A stretch of DNA of 7,759 nt from Alistipes sp. (GTDB lineage: Bacteria; Bacteroidota; Bacteroidia; Bacteroidales; Rikenellaceae): positions 1 through 7,759 of the forward strand of contig JAGBIR010000158.1 in NCBI GenBank assembly GCA_017934845.1, written 5' to 3'. The notes under the pieces were generated by a model, which made no database searches, was not told where the DNA came from, and saw nothing but the letters and a program-made list of their open reading frames with translations. The translations under genes and the position numbers were made by a program. Shown here piece by piece: positions 1-7,359 of the stretch. Position 1 is the stretch's first letter; each line of letters opens with the position of its first letter.

Positions 1-1024
1 GAAAAGAGAAGTTAAAGTAGGAATTTTTGCTGTGCTTATGTTGGTGCTTGGATGGGGCGTAGTGCGCTATTTGAAGGGTGCTTCAGTGTTTAGTACCAAC
101 AATACGTATTATGCCTATTATACCCAAGCAGGAGGTATTCAACCGGCATCACACGTTATGATTAACGGCGTGAAGGTGGGTGTTGTCGATGATGTGGTGC
201 TTAACAAGGATCCAACCAAAGATGTCGAGGTAACATTGTCGGTCGATAAACGTTTTAAGTTGCCCGCCGACTCAAAGGCTCGCATCTTTACCGATGGTTT
301 GATGGGCGGAAAGGCAATCGAAATTGTTTATGGCTCGTCGGCAGAGATTATTCCCGATGATGGTACAATTTCGGCCGAGGCTTCTGCCGATCTGTTCGAG
401 ATGGCAGGCTCGGAGCTGGGCGATTTGAAATCGAGACTTACTACCGTAATGGATGGCTTGGCTACAACGCTCGAGGGCGTGAATAAATTGCTGGCCGAGA
501 ATACCGAAACACTTACAAGCATTATCTCTAACGTAGATGGCGTTACGGGCAATGTCAACACAATGTTGGCAAAGGAGAAGCAGCATCTGGAGGAGGCTTT
601 GGCGTCACTCAGCACCTTCTCGAAGTCGTTGGGTGACAATGCTGGCGAGGTTGACCATATTATCGATAACCTTTCGGCTTTCTCGGGACAGTTGGCCGAG
701 GGTAATTTGATTGCCGAGGTTGAGAAGGTTGTAGGTGAGCTGAACAGCGTATTGGCAACTGTAAATAACGAGTCGGGCAGTGTGGGTAAATTGCTCAAGG
801 ATGCCGAGTTGTATGATAACCTTGCGACAGCAAGCAACAATCTGTCGGCACTGCTGGAGGACTTGAAGACAAATCCGGGTCGTTATTTGAATGTGTCGGT
901 TTTCGGAAAGGATCCTTATAAAAAGGTCGAAAAAGCAAAGGCGAAGGCCGAGAAGAAAGCTATAAAGCGTGAAATGGAGGCGGCAGAGAAGGCTGCCGAG
1001 CAGGCGGAAAAGGCCAATAAGTAG
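1..1024 (+). CDS. MCE/MlaD-family lipid-transport protein (5' partial)
   Basis: The reading frame is open to the left edge and gives 340 visible residues. It begins KREVKVGIFAV, the usual start of Bacteroidetes MCE proteins, so probably only the initiator Met and perhaps a few residues are missing. The GTG and ATG codons at 32 and 38 lie inside the membrane anchor and are not the start. Visible residues 6-24 form one hydrophobic N-terminal segment. An MCE domain follows at about 37-115, from YYAYYTQAGGI through INGVKVGVV to the LMGGKAIEI segment. The rest is predicted helical or coiled coil, ending in a tail rich in Lys, Ala and Glu. Known family role: periplasmic substrate-binding subunit of an ABC system (with MlaE permease and MlaF ATPase) moving phospholipids between the membranes. 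The partner genes are not in this window, so the transported lipid is unknown. mutS2 follows after 47 bp. Confidence 0.9.
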   Translation, partial: KREVKVGIFAVLMLVLGWGVVRYLKGASVFSTNNTYYAYYTQAGGIQPASHVMINGVKVGVVDDVVLNKDPTKDVEVTLSVDKRFKLPADSKARIFTDGLMGGKAIEIVYGSSAEIIPDDGTISAEASADLFEMAGSELGDLKSRLTTVMDGLATTLEGVNKLLAENTETLTSIISNVDGVTGNVNTMLAKEKQHLEEALASLSTFSKSLGDNAGEVDHIIDNLSAFSGQLAEGNLIAEVEKVVGELNSVLATVNNESGSVGKLLKDAELYDNLATASNNLSALLEDLKTNPGRYLNVSVFGKDPYKKVEKAKAKAEKKAIKREMEAAEKAAEQAEKANK

Positions 1025-1071
1025 GCGTTGTGGCGGTGCTATGACGCAATGTATAACGAAAAAATATTTAC

Positions 1072-3567
1072 ATGATATACCCTGCTAATTTTGAGCAGAA
1101 GATTGGTTTTGACCGTCTTCGCTCACAGATTGCTGCCTTGTGCAGTATGCAGGCTGCAAAGCGGCTTATCGAGGCGGAAGGTTTTTCCGCCTCGCGGGCC
1201 GATATTGAGCGTCGTCAGGCTACGGCCGACGAGATGCGCGTAATGTTGATGCTCGACCCTAATGCTCCGCACGATGAGTATCCCGATATGGAGGATGTGC
1301 TGGCAAAGATAGGTGTCGAGGGTGCGTTTTTGGATTGTGAGCAGGTTGCTGTGCTGCGCCTGGCGTTGACTGCCGTTGGCAATATGGTGGGCTATGTGAT
1401 GAGCCGCTCCGACGAGCAGTATCCTCGTCTGAAACAGCGTAGCGAAAGAGTCTGCGTGTTCCCCGATATTATTCGTCGTATAAACCAGATTATCGACGAT
1501 GAGGCGCAGATGCGCGATGGAGCATCGCCCGAACTCTTGTCGTTGCGTCGCTCAATACGAGAACACGAGGGGCAGGTGTCGAAACGTTTGCAGCAGGTTT
1601 TGTCGAATGCCAAACGTGCCGGAATTGTCGATGCCGAGGCTATGATCTCGATTCGTGACGGCCGTGCTGTGATTCCCGTCTCGGCGGGTAACAAACGAAA
1701 ACTCAATGGCTTTATCCACGATGAGTCGGCTACGGGAAAGACCTTCTATATCGAGCCTGTCGAGGTGGTGGAGTTGAATAATCAACTCCGCGAGTTGGAG
1801 TATGCCGAGCGTCGTGAGGTGGTGCGTATCTTAACGGAATTTACCGAATCTTTGATGCCCGATGCCGAGCCTATTGCTGTGGCGGGAGAGTATCTGGCCG
1901 AGATGGATGCCGTAAGGGCCAAGGCGCGTTGGGCGGTTGAGAATGGCGCAGGAATGCCTATAGTATCGACCGACGACCGTATGGTGTTGCGTCGTGCCTT
2001 CCATCCCCTGCTGGCACAAACGCTCAAGCGCGAGAAGAAGGAGCTTGTCCCGCTGGATATGCAGCTCGATAAGCAGAAACATATTTTGGTTATTTCGGGA
2101 CCAAATGCCGGCGGTAAATCTGTATGCTTAAAGACGGCCGGCATAGTGCAATATATGTTCCAGTGCGGATTCCCCGTAACGGCTGCCGAGACGAGTGAAT
2201 TGCCTGTGTTTGAGAGTATTTGCATCGATATTGGTGACGAACAGTCGATGGATAACGATCTTTCGACCTATTCGTCGCACCTATTGAATATGAAGAGTAT
2301 GTTGCAGGCAGCTTCGCCCCGCACGTTTGTCCTGATTGATGAGTTTGGATCGGGAACGGAGCCTATTATAGGTGGCGCTATTGCCGAGTCAATTCTGGAG
2401 CGTCTGCTGGAGAAGGGTTGTTATGGTGTAATTACAACCCACTACTCGAATATTAAATATTATGCTACGGGAACGGAGGGTATTGCCAATGGTGCAATGA
2501 TGTTCGATGTGCAGAACATCCGTCCGCTCTTTAAGCTGGAACAGGGTAAGCCGGGCAGCTCGTTCGCAATCGAGATTGCGCGAAAGACGGGACTTCCAGA
2601 AGATATAATTCGTCGTGCGAGCGATAAGGCGGGTAGCGACCATATTAACCTTGAGCGTCAGCTGCGCGAGATTGCACGCGACAAACACTACTGGTCGCAG
2701 AAACGCGATCGTATTCGCCAAACCGACCGCAAGGTGGAGGAGCTGGAGAGCAACTATGCCGAGCAACTCGCTCGCATAAAGGAGGAGCGTCGCGAGATAC
2801 TGTCGAAGGCAAAGGCTGAGGCACAACGTTTGGTGGCTGATGCCAATCGCCAGATTGAGAATACCATCCGTACAATCAAGGAGGCGCAGGCCGAAAAGGA
2901 GTTAACGCGTTTGGCGCGTAAGGAGTTGGAGGATTTCAAGACAGCCGTCGATAGCGTTGAGTCCTCGTTTGATGGCGAGAAGGTCGAGCGCGAGATGGAG
3001 CGCCTGATGCGTCGTAAGGCCCGCCGCGAGGAGGGTAAGAAACGTCGCGGAGAGGCGGTTGACGCGCCCCAGCAACCCGCGAAGGTTGTAAAACCTATCG
3101 AGGTGGGGTCGAAGGTAAGAATCGAGGGCCAGCAGGTGTTGGGTGTCGTGCAGAGTATTAAGGGCCGTAAGGCGCAAGTAGCCTTCGGTCAGATTCTGAC
3201 GATGGTCGATAAGGATAAGTTGGTTGTGGTGTCGAATGCCGAGTATAAAAAGAGCATACAACCCGTAACCCCACGCACGGTTTTGTCGGTCGATATATCT
3301 ACACGCAAACTAAACTTTAAGGATAGCGTCGATGTGCGCGGTATGCGCGCCGTAGAGGCATTGGAGGTTGTGCAGGATCTGGTTGACGATGCACTTATGG
3401 TGGGTGTTGGCGGTGTTACAATCCTTCACGGAAAAGGCACAGGAGCCTTGAAAGAGGAGATACGTCGCTATCTGCGTTCGTTGCCTGCTGTTGAGTCGGC
3501 AAAAGATGAGCATGCCGACCGCGGAGGTGCCGGTATTACGGTTGTTCGATTCAAAAGCGATTTATAA
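1072..3567 (+). CDS. mutS2: MutS2 family ATPase with C-terminal Smr domain
   Basis: The gene encodes 831 residues, full length for MutS2. There is no MutS1-type mismatch-recognition domain; the protein starts directly with the MutS core/clamp region (about 1-330), including the HDESATGKTFYIEP segment at 216. The ATPase follows: Walker A GPNAGGKS (343-350), the MutS signature region GDEQSMDNDLSTYSSH (388-403), Walker B LIDEFGSGTEP (421-431) and switch His457. Next come a long charged coiled coil (about 520-655), a small KOW-like beta segment (about 676-725) and an Smr domain with VDVRG (753-757) and HGKGTG (786-791). Known roles of the family: suppression of homologous recombination in Helicobacter, and rescue of collided ribosomes in Bacillus subtilis. 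Which applies here cannot be told from sequence. The ATG at 1072 gives the standard MIYPxNFEQKIGFD start and follows an A-rich leader. The stop lies 10 bp before murF-alr, suggesting cotranscription. Confidence 0.96.
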   Translation: MIYPANFEQKIGFDRLRSQIAALCSMQAAKRLIEAEGFSASRADIERRQATADEMRVMLMLDPNAPHDEYPDMEDVLAKIGVEGAFLDCEQVAVLRLALTAVGNMVGYVMSRSDEQYPRLKQRSERVCVFPDIIRRINQIIDDEAQMRDGASPELLSLRRSIREHEGQVSKRLQQVLSNAKRAGIVDAEAMISIRDGRAVIPVSAGNKRKLNGFIHDESATGKTFYIEPVEVVELNNQLRELEYAERREVVRILTEFTESLMPDAEPIAVAGEYLAEMDAVRAKARWAVENGAGMPIVSTDDRMVLRRAFHPLLAQTLKREKKELVPLDMQLDKQKHILVISGPNAGGKSVCLKTAGIVQYMFQCGFPVTAAETSELPVFESICIDIGDEQSMDNDLSTYSSHLLNMKSMLQAASPRTFVLIDEFGSGTEPIIGGAIAESILERLLEKGCYGVITTHYSNIKYYATGTEGIANGAMMFDVQNIRPLFKLEQGKPGSSFAIEIARKTGLPEDIIRRASDKAGSDHINLERQLREIARDKHYWSQKRDRIRQTDRKVEELESNYAEQLARIKEERREILSKAKAEAQRLVADANRQIENTIRTIKEAQAEKELTRLARKELEDFKTAVDSVESSFDGEKVEREMERLMRRKARREEGKKRRGEAVDAPQQPAKVVKPIEVGSKVRIEGQQVLGVVQSIKGRKAQVAFGQILTMVDKDKLVVVSNAEYKKSIQPVTPRTVLSVDISTRKLNFKDSVDVRGMRAVEALEVVQDLVDDALMVGVGGVTILHGKGTGALKEEIRRYLRSLPAVESAKDEHADRGGAGITVVRFKSDL

Positions 3568-3577
3568 TATTTATAAA

Positions 3578-5929
3578 ATGAGATATCTTTTGTCGGAAAT
3601 AGCCCGTCTGTGTGGTGGAGAGTTCAGAGGCGCAGATGTCGAGGCTTGCGAGATAGTCGTTGACTCGCGCAACCACGCATTTGGTGGCGGAGCTATGTTT
3701 GTGGCAATGCGAGGTCAGAATCGCGATGCACACGACTTTGTTGGCGAGATGTACGAGCGTGGCGTAAGGGCCTTTATGGTCGAACGCAATATCGATGTGT
3801 CGCAGTACGAGGGTGCTGGTGTGGTGTGTGTCGAAAATTCGTTGGAGGCGTTGCAGCGTCTGGCGACAGAGCATCGCGCAGCATTTGGAGGTAAGGTTGT
3901 CGGCATTACGGGCTCTTATGGTAAGACCGTCGTTAAGGAGGCTGTTGCAGCTGCTATACCTGCCGGTGTGAAGTATTTTGCTTCGCCAATGAGCTATAAC
4001 TCGCAGTTGGGAGTGGCGCTGTCGCTGCTAATGATAGATGGCGACGAGGAGGTGGCATTTATCGAGGCGGGAATTTCGCAGAGTGGCGAGATGTGCCGTC
4101 TGGAGAAGATGATACGCCCCGACATTGTGCTTTTTACCTCGATAGGCGAGGCTCATCAGTGTAACTTTGCAAGTGAGGAGGAGAAGTTGGCCGAGAAACT
4201 GTTGCTCGCCCAGCATGCCTCGACACTTATTTATCATAATGCCTTTGCTCAGATTGGTAGCGTAGCGCGCCAGAAGGGGTTGAAGTGCAGAGTGGTGGCG
4301 GCAGGTAATAAGAATCTTCCGAAGGGTAATACTGCCGAGATAAATGCAACGTTGGTGGGCGAATTGTGTCGTGAACTGGGCTACAGTGTTATGCCCGACA
4401 GGGTGGACGACTTAAACGTAAGAATGGAGGTTAAAGAGGGTATAGCCTCTTCAACAATAATATACGACTCCTATAACTCCGATATTAACTCTCTGGCGTT
4501 GGCTCTCGATACATTGCGAGGAGTGGCCCTGCGAGGTAAAACTACGGCTGTTGTTGCCGACATAAGCGGTGGCAGCGTGGAGGAGGATGAACTCTACGAG
4601 CGAGTGGCGGAGCTTATAGCGAGTGCTGGGGTAGATGAAGTGATTGGCGTAGGCGAGGTTATCGCTCAATATGCCTCAAAATTTGGCTGTAAAAGCCGCT
4701 TTTTCGCGAGCGACGAGGCTTTGATGCGCGCCCTAACCACGAATGATATTGCCGGCCGCACAATCCTTCTAAAGGGCAATCGCCAAAACGATTTGCGCCG
4801 TTTGTGCCATCGATTAGAGAGTAAGAGCCATACAACGGTGCTGGAGGTAAATCTCGATGCTATGGCGCACAATGTGAGCTATTTTCGTCGTTTTCTGCCG
4901 ATGAATCATCGTATGGTGGCAATGGTTAAGGCTCACTCGTATGGTGCGGGTGATGTCGAGGTAGCGCAGTTGCTGCAACGTTTGGGCGTGACGTATCTGG
5001 CTGTGGCTTTTGCGGACGAGGGTGTTGTCTTGCGCGAAAAGGGTATTACGATGCCTATTCTGGTGTTGAATGCCGATGCCGAGAGCTTCGATAAGATGGT
5101 GGCGCACCGCCTTGAGCCTGAGATTTATAGCTTCCACTCGCTGGAGGATTTTGCGCGTAGTGTCGAACGATTGGGATGCGAGGAGTATCCTATCCATATA
5201 AAGTTAGATACGGGTATGCACCGCCTCGGATTTATCGAGGAGGAGTTGGGGGCACTTACCGAGCGATTGATGGAGAATAAGAGTCTGAAAGTGGCTTCAG
5301 TCTTTGCCCATCTGTCGTGCGCCGATATGCCCGAAGAGGATGATTTTACGCGTGAGCAGATTTCGCGTTTCGATAGAATGAGCCGCACGTTGTGTGATGC
5401 TTTGCCTTATAAAGTGTTACGCCATACGGCCAACTCGGCGGCTATTGAGCGTTTCCCCGAAGCGCACTTCGATATGTGCCGTTTGGGTTTGGGGCTCTAT
5501 GGTTACGGCTACCGTCACAACGAGGAGTTGCAACCCGTAGCGACGCTTAAAACGCGCATTGTGCAGCTGCGTCATCGAAAGGCGGGCGAGGCTATTGGTT
5601 ATGGCCGTAGCGAGGTCTTGAAACGCGATAGCCTGATTGCTACAATTCCGATTGGCTATGCCGATGGCTTGGATCGCCATTTGAGCAACGGCCGATGGTC
5701 GATGCTTATAGCGGGGCAGCGGGCTGCGACGGTAGGTCGTATATGTATGGATAGCTGTATGTTGGATGTTACCGACATTGAGGGTATTGCCGAGGGCGAC
5801 GAGGTAAAGGTATTCTCTCCGCTGGCCGGTAATACGCCCGAAGATATGGCCGAGGTGCTGGGTACAATCTCTTATGAGATAATGACCTCTGTGGCTGCAC
5901 GTGTAAAACGAATTTATGTTAGAGAATAA
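3578..5929 (+). CDS. Bifunctional MurF (D-Ala-D-Ala-adding ligase) / alanine racemase fusion
   Basis: The protein has 783 residues and two enzymes in one chain. Residues 1 to about 420 resemble MurF, which adds D-Ala-D-Ala to UDP-MurNAc-tripeptide using ATP: P-loop GITGSYGKT (109-117, Lys116), SYNSQLGV, FIEAGISQSGEM, GEAH (His193) and YDSYNSD (296-302). Residues about 422-783 are a PLP-dependent alanine racemase: Lys451 in MVKAHSYG as the PLP lysine, KLDTGMHRLG (542-551), Tyr675 in IGYGR as the likely catalytic tyrosine, IPIGYADG and GRICMD (720-725). The pairing makes sense because the racemase supplies the D-Ala that becomes the ligase's dipeptide substrate. This fusion is known in Bacteroidetes. 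I chose the ATG at 3578 because MRYLLSEIARLCGGEF is the expected N-terminus. An in-frame ATG at 3491 would add 29 unrelated residues inside mutS2. Several MurF motif positions are unusual (see findings), so the racemase assignment is firmer than ligase activity. Confidence 0.95.
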   Translation: MRYLLSEIARLCGGEFRGADVEACEIVVDSRNHAFGGGAMFVAMRGQNRDAHDFVGEMYERGVRAFMVERNIDVSQYEGAGVVCVENSLEALQRLATEHRAAFGGKVVGITGSYGKTVVKEAVAAAIPAGVKYFASPMSYNSQLGVALSLLMIDGDEEVAFIEAGISQSGEMCRLEKMIRPDIVLFTSIGEAHQCNFASEEEKLAEKLLLAQHASTLIYHNAFAQIGSVARQKGLKCRVVAAGNKNLPKGNTAEINATLVGELCRELGYSVMPDRVDDLNVRMEVKEGIASSTIIYDSYNSDINSLALALDTLRGVALRGKTTAVVADISGGSVEEDELYERVAELIASAGVDEVIGVGEVIAQYASKFGCKSRFFASDEALMRALTTNDIAGRTILLKGNRQNDLRRLCHRLESKSHTTVLEVNLDAMAHNVSYFRRFLPMNHRMVAMVKAHSYGAGDVEVAQLLQRLGVTYLAVAFADEGVVLREKGITMPILVLNADAESFDKMVAHRLEPEIYSFHSLEDFARSVERLGCEEYPIHIKLDTGMHRLGFIEEELGALTERLMENKSLKVASVFAHLSCADMPEEDDFTREQISRFDRMSRTLCDALPYKVLRHTANSAAIERFPEAHFDMCRLGLGLYGYGYRHNEELQPVATLKTRIVQLRHRKAGEAIGYGRSEVLKRDSLIATIPIGYADGLDRHLSNGRWSMLIAGQRAATVGRICMDSCMLDVTDIEGIAEGDEVKVFSPLAGNTPEDMAEVLGTISYEIMTSVAARVKRIYVRE

Positions 5930-6645
5930 TGGCGGAAAAGGGTACATTATATATGATTCCGTGTCCGATTTCGGACGCAACTGCAGTCTATGATGTGGTG
6001 CCGGAGGCAAATCGTAAGGTGATAGATGCGTTGGACTATTTTATTGTCGAGAATGTACGTTCGGCACGTCGCTTCTTGTCGAAGGCAGGTATTCAACGTA
6101 AGATCGACGATTTGGAGTTTGTCGAGCTGAACGAACATACACGCGAGGGTGCTGCTGTCGAGGCGATGGTAAAACCTATCTTGGAGGGTCGTTCGGCAGG
6201 TGTTATTTCGGAGGCAGGCGTTCCGGGTGTTGCCGATCCGGGTGCAATGGTTGCCGAGGCGTGCCATCTGAAGGGTATTCGCGTAGTGCCGTTGGTAGGC
6301 CCTTCGTCGATTCTGCTATCGATAATGGCTTCGGGACTAAATGGCCAGTCGTTTGCTTTTAATGGTTATTTGCCAGTAAAACTACCCGAGAGAGCCAAGG
6401 CTATCAAGTCATTCGAGCGCAGAGCGCAGGTCGAGCATCAGTCGCAGATCTTCATCGAGGCACCTTACCGAAACGTGAAACTCGCCGAGCAGTTGCTGGC
6501 GGTTTGTTCTCCCGCAACGCGCCTTACTATTGCGTGCGATATCACTTCGCCCAACGAGATTATCTTAACGCGCAGCATAGAGTCATGGCGTCGAGTGGGA
6601 CTGCCCGATATTGCCAAACGTCCGACCATATTTATTATAGGTTAG
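5929..6645 (+). CDS. RsmI-like SAM-dependent methyltransferase (tetrapyrrole methylase fold)
   Basis: This 238-residue cytosolic protein belongs to the COG0313/TP-methylase family. It starts GTLYMIPCPISD, matching the first strand of RsmI (LYxVPTPIG). It has SEAGVPGVADPG (94-105), corresponding to RsmI's SDAGTPGISDPG SAM-binding loop, and VPLVGPSSILLSIMASG (GPSS at 124-127). RsmI 2'-O-methylates C1402 of 16S rRNA. However, the AEDTR motif of true RsmI is VENVR here (40-44), and the C-terminal part (FNGYLPVKLPERAKAIK, IFIEAPYRN) matches a second Bacteroidetes subfamily usually annotated only as SAM-dependent methyltransferase. I therefore do not assign rsmI. The ATG shares a base with the stop of murF-alr (TAATG), which suggests translational coupling. 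The protein ends directly after the last core strand (PTIFIIG). An rRNA substrate is plausible but not shown by the sequence. Confidence 0.88.
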   Translation: MAEKGTLYMIPCPISDATAVYDVVPEANRKVIDALDYFIVENVRSARRFLSKAGIQRKIDDLEFVELNEHTREGAAVEAMVKPILEGRSAGVISEAGVPGVADPGAMVAEACHLKGIRVVPLVGPSSILLSIMASGLNGQSFAFNGYLPVKLPERAKAIKSFERRAQVEHQSQIFIEAPYRNVKLAEQLLAVCSPATRLTIACDITSPNEIILTRSIESWRRVGLPDIAKRPTIFIIG

Positions 6646-6700
6646 GCTTGGGCATATAATTTGTGTAATATATAGGTAGAATATGATAAAAATTTAAGAT
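6646..6700 (+). promoter_or_regulatory. A/T-rich intergenic region, possible grpE-dnaJ promoter
   Basis: These 55 bp separate the methyltransferase stop from the grpE start. They are far richer in A and T than the surrounding genes and form the largest gap in the window. TTG triplets at 6648-6650 and 6661-6663 could serve as a Bacteroidetes -33 element, with TATA-type stretches about 20 bp downstream. No good match to the -7 consensus TAnnTTTG is present, so no exact promoter is claimed. I see no CIRCE-type inverted repeat and no terminator hairpin. A separate start for the heat-shock pair is expected biologically; this is an inference from spacing and composition. Confidence 0.35.
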
Positions 6701-7321
6701 ATGACTGAAGAAAAGGTTAAAAATCAGGATGTTGAGCAGCAGGAGGGTTTCCGCGACGGAGATGCTGAACCCGCTTGCGAGGGGCAGTCGTGTGCCAATG
6801 TGGCAGACGAGGAACAGGCAGATACTGCCACAATGGCAGATGATGACGCAGCAAAGGAGGAGCCGAATGAGGAGTTTGTAGAGCCTTCACAAGAGGAGCA
6901 GATTGCCGTATGGCGAGATAAATATATGCGTTTGCAGGCCGAGTTTGATAACTATCGCAAGCGTACATTGCGCGAGAAAATGGATCTTGTAGCGAGTGGC
7001 GGAGCCGATGTTATTAAGGCTATGCTTACAGTATTGGACGATGTTCATCGTGCTGTTGCAGCATCCGAGAAGAGTGATGATATTGCAGCTTTGCGCGAGG
7101 GCGAGCGTCTTGTGATGCAGAAGTTTGAGGATACATTGCGTCAGAAAAATGTAACCGAAATTGAGGCTATGGGCAAGGAGTTCGATCCCGATTTCCACGA
7201 GGCGGTAGCTCGTTTTGCTGCCGGCGAGGATAAGAAGGGCTTGGTAATCGATGTCGTGCAGCGAGGCTATATGTTGGGCGACAAGGTGTTGCGTTATGCG
7301 AAAGTTGTTGTCGGAGAGTAA
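6701..7321 (+). CDS. grpE: GrpE, nucleotide exchange factor for DnaK
   Basis: The protein has 206 residues, the usual size for GrpE. Residues 1-67 form a strongly acidic, low-complexity and probably disordered tail. It contains the protein's only two cysteines, C26 and C31. A long helical dimerisation region follows, with YMRLQAEFDNYRKR at 75-88. The C-terminal signature is complete: FDPDFHEAV from residue 161, then GYMLGDKVLRYAKVVV near the end, which fits the GrpE family pattern including its spacing. Known role: a cytosolic dimer that releases ADP from DnaK so that the chaperone cycle with DnaJ can turn over; the long helices can also act as a thermosensor. dnaJ follows after 38 bp, the classic heat-shock pairing. 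The ATG at 6701 is preceded by an A/T-rich leader without a Shine-Dalgarno sequence, as is normal in this phylum. Confidence 0.97.
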   Translation: MTEEKVKNQDVEQQEGFRDGDAEPACEGQSCANVADEEQADTATMADDDAAKEEPNEEFVEPSQEEQIAVWRDKYMRLQAEFDNYRKRTLREKMDLVASGGADVIKAMLTVLDDVHRAVAASEKSDDIAALREGERLVMQKFEDTLRQKNVTEIEAMGKEFDPDFHEAVARFAAGEDKKGLVIDVVQRGYMLGDKVLRYAKVVVGE

Positions 7322-7359
7322 TCTCACCCATGTAGGTTAATGCAAAGAATTGGATAGAG

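Noticed and set aside
32..40. GTG at 32 or ATG at 38 as the start of the MCE gene
   Set aside because: Both fall inside the N-terminal membrane segment, and the frame is open upstream with the family-typical KREVKVGIF residues.
328..840. Long open frames on the minus strand opposite the MCE gene, such as a 170-codon frame
   Set aside because: They lie fully antisense to a clear family member, have no recognisable domain, and arise from its codon usage. The same holds for the antisense frames opposite mutS2, murF-alr, the methyltransferase, grpE and dnaJ.
1025..1071. Possible terminator or promoter between the MCE gene and mutS2
   Set aside because: Only a 4-bp GCGT/ACGC pairing without a T run was found, and no convincing TAnnTTTG element. 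It is best read as a plain leader with an A-rich stretch before the ATG.
3491..3577. Upstream in-frame ATG extending murF-alr by 29 residues into mutS2
   Set aside because: The extra residues match nothing expected of MurF, and the ATG at 3578 has an A/T-rich leader and gives the standard N-terminus.
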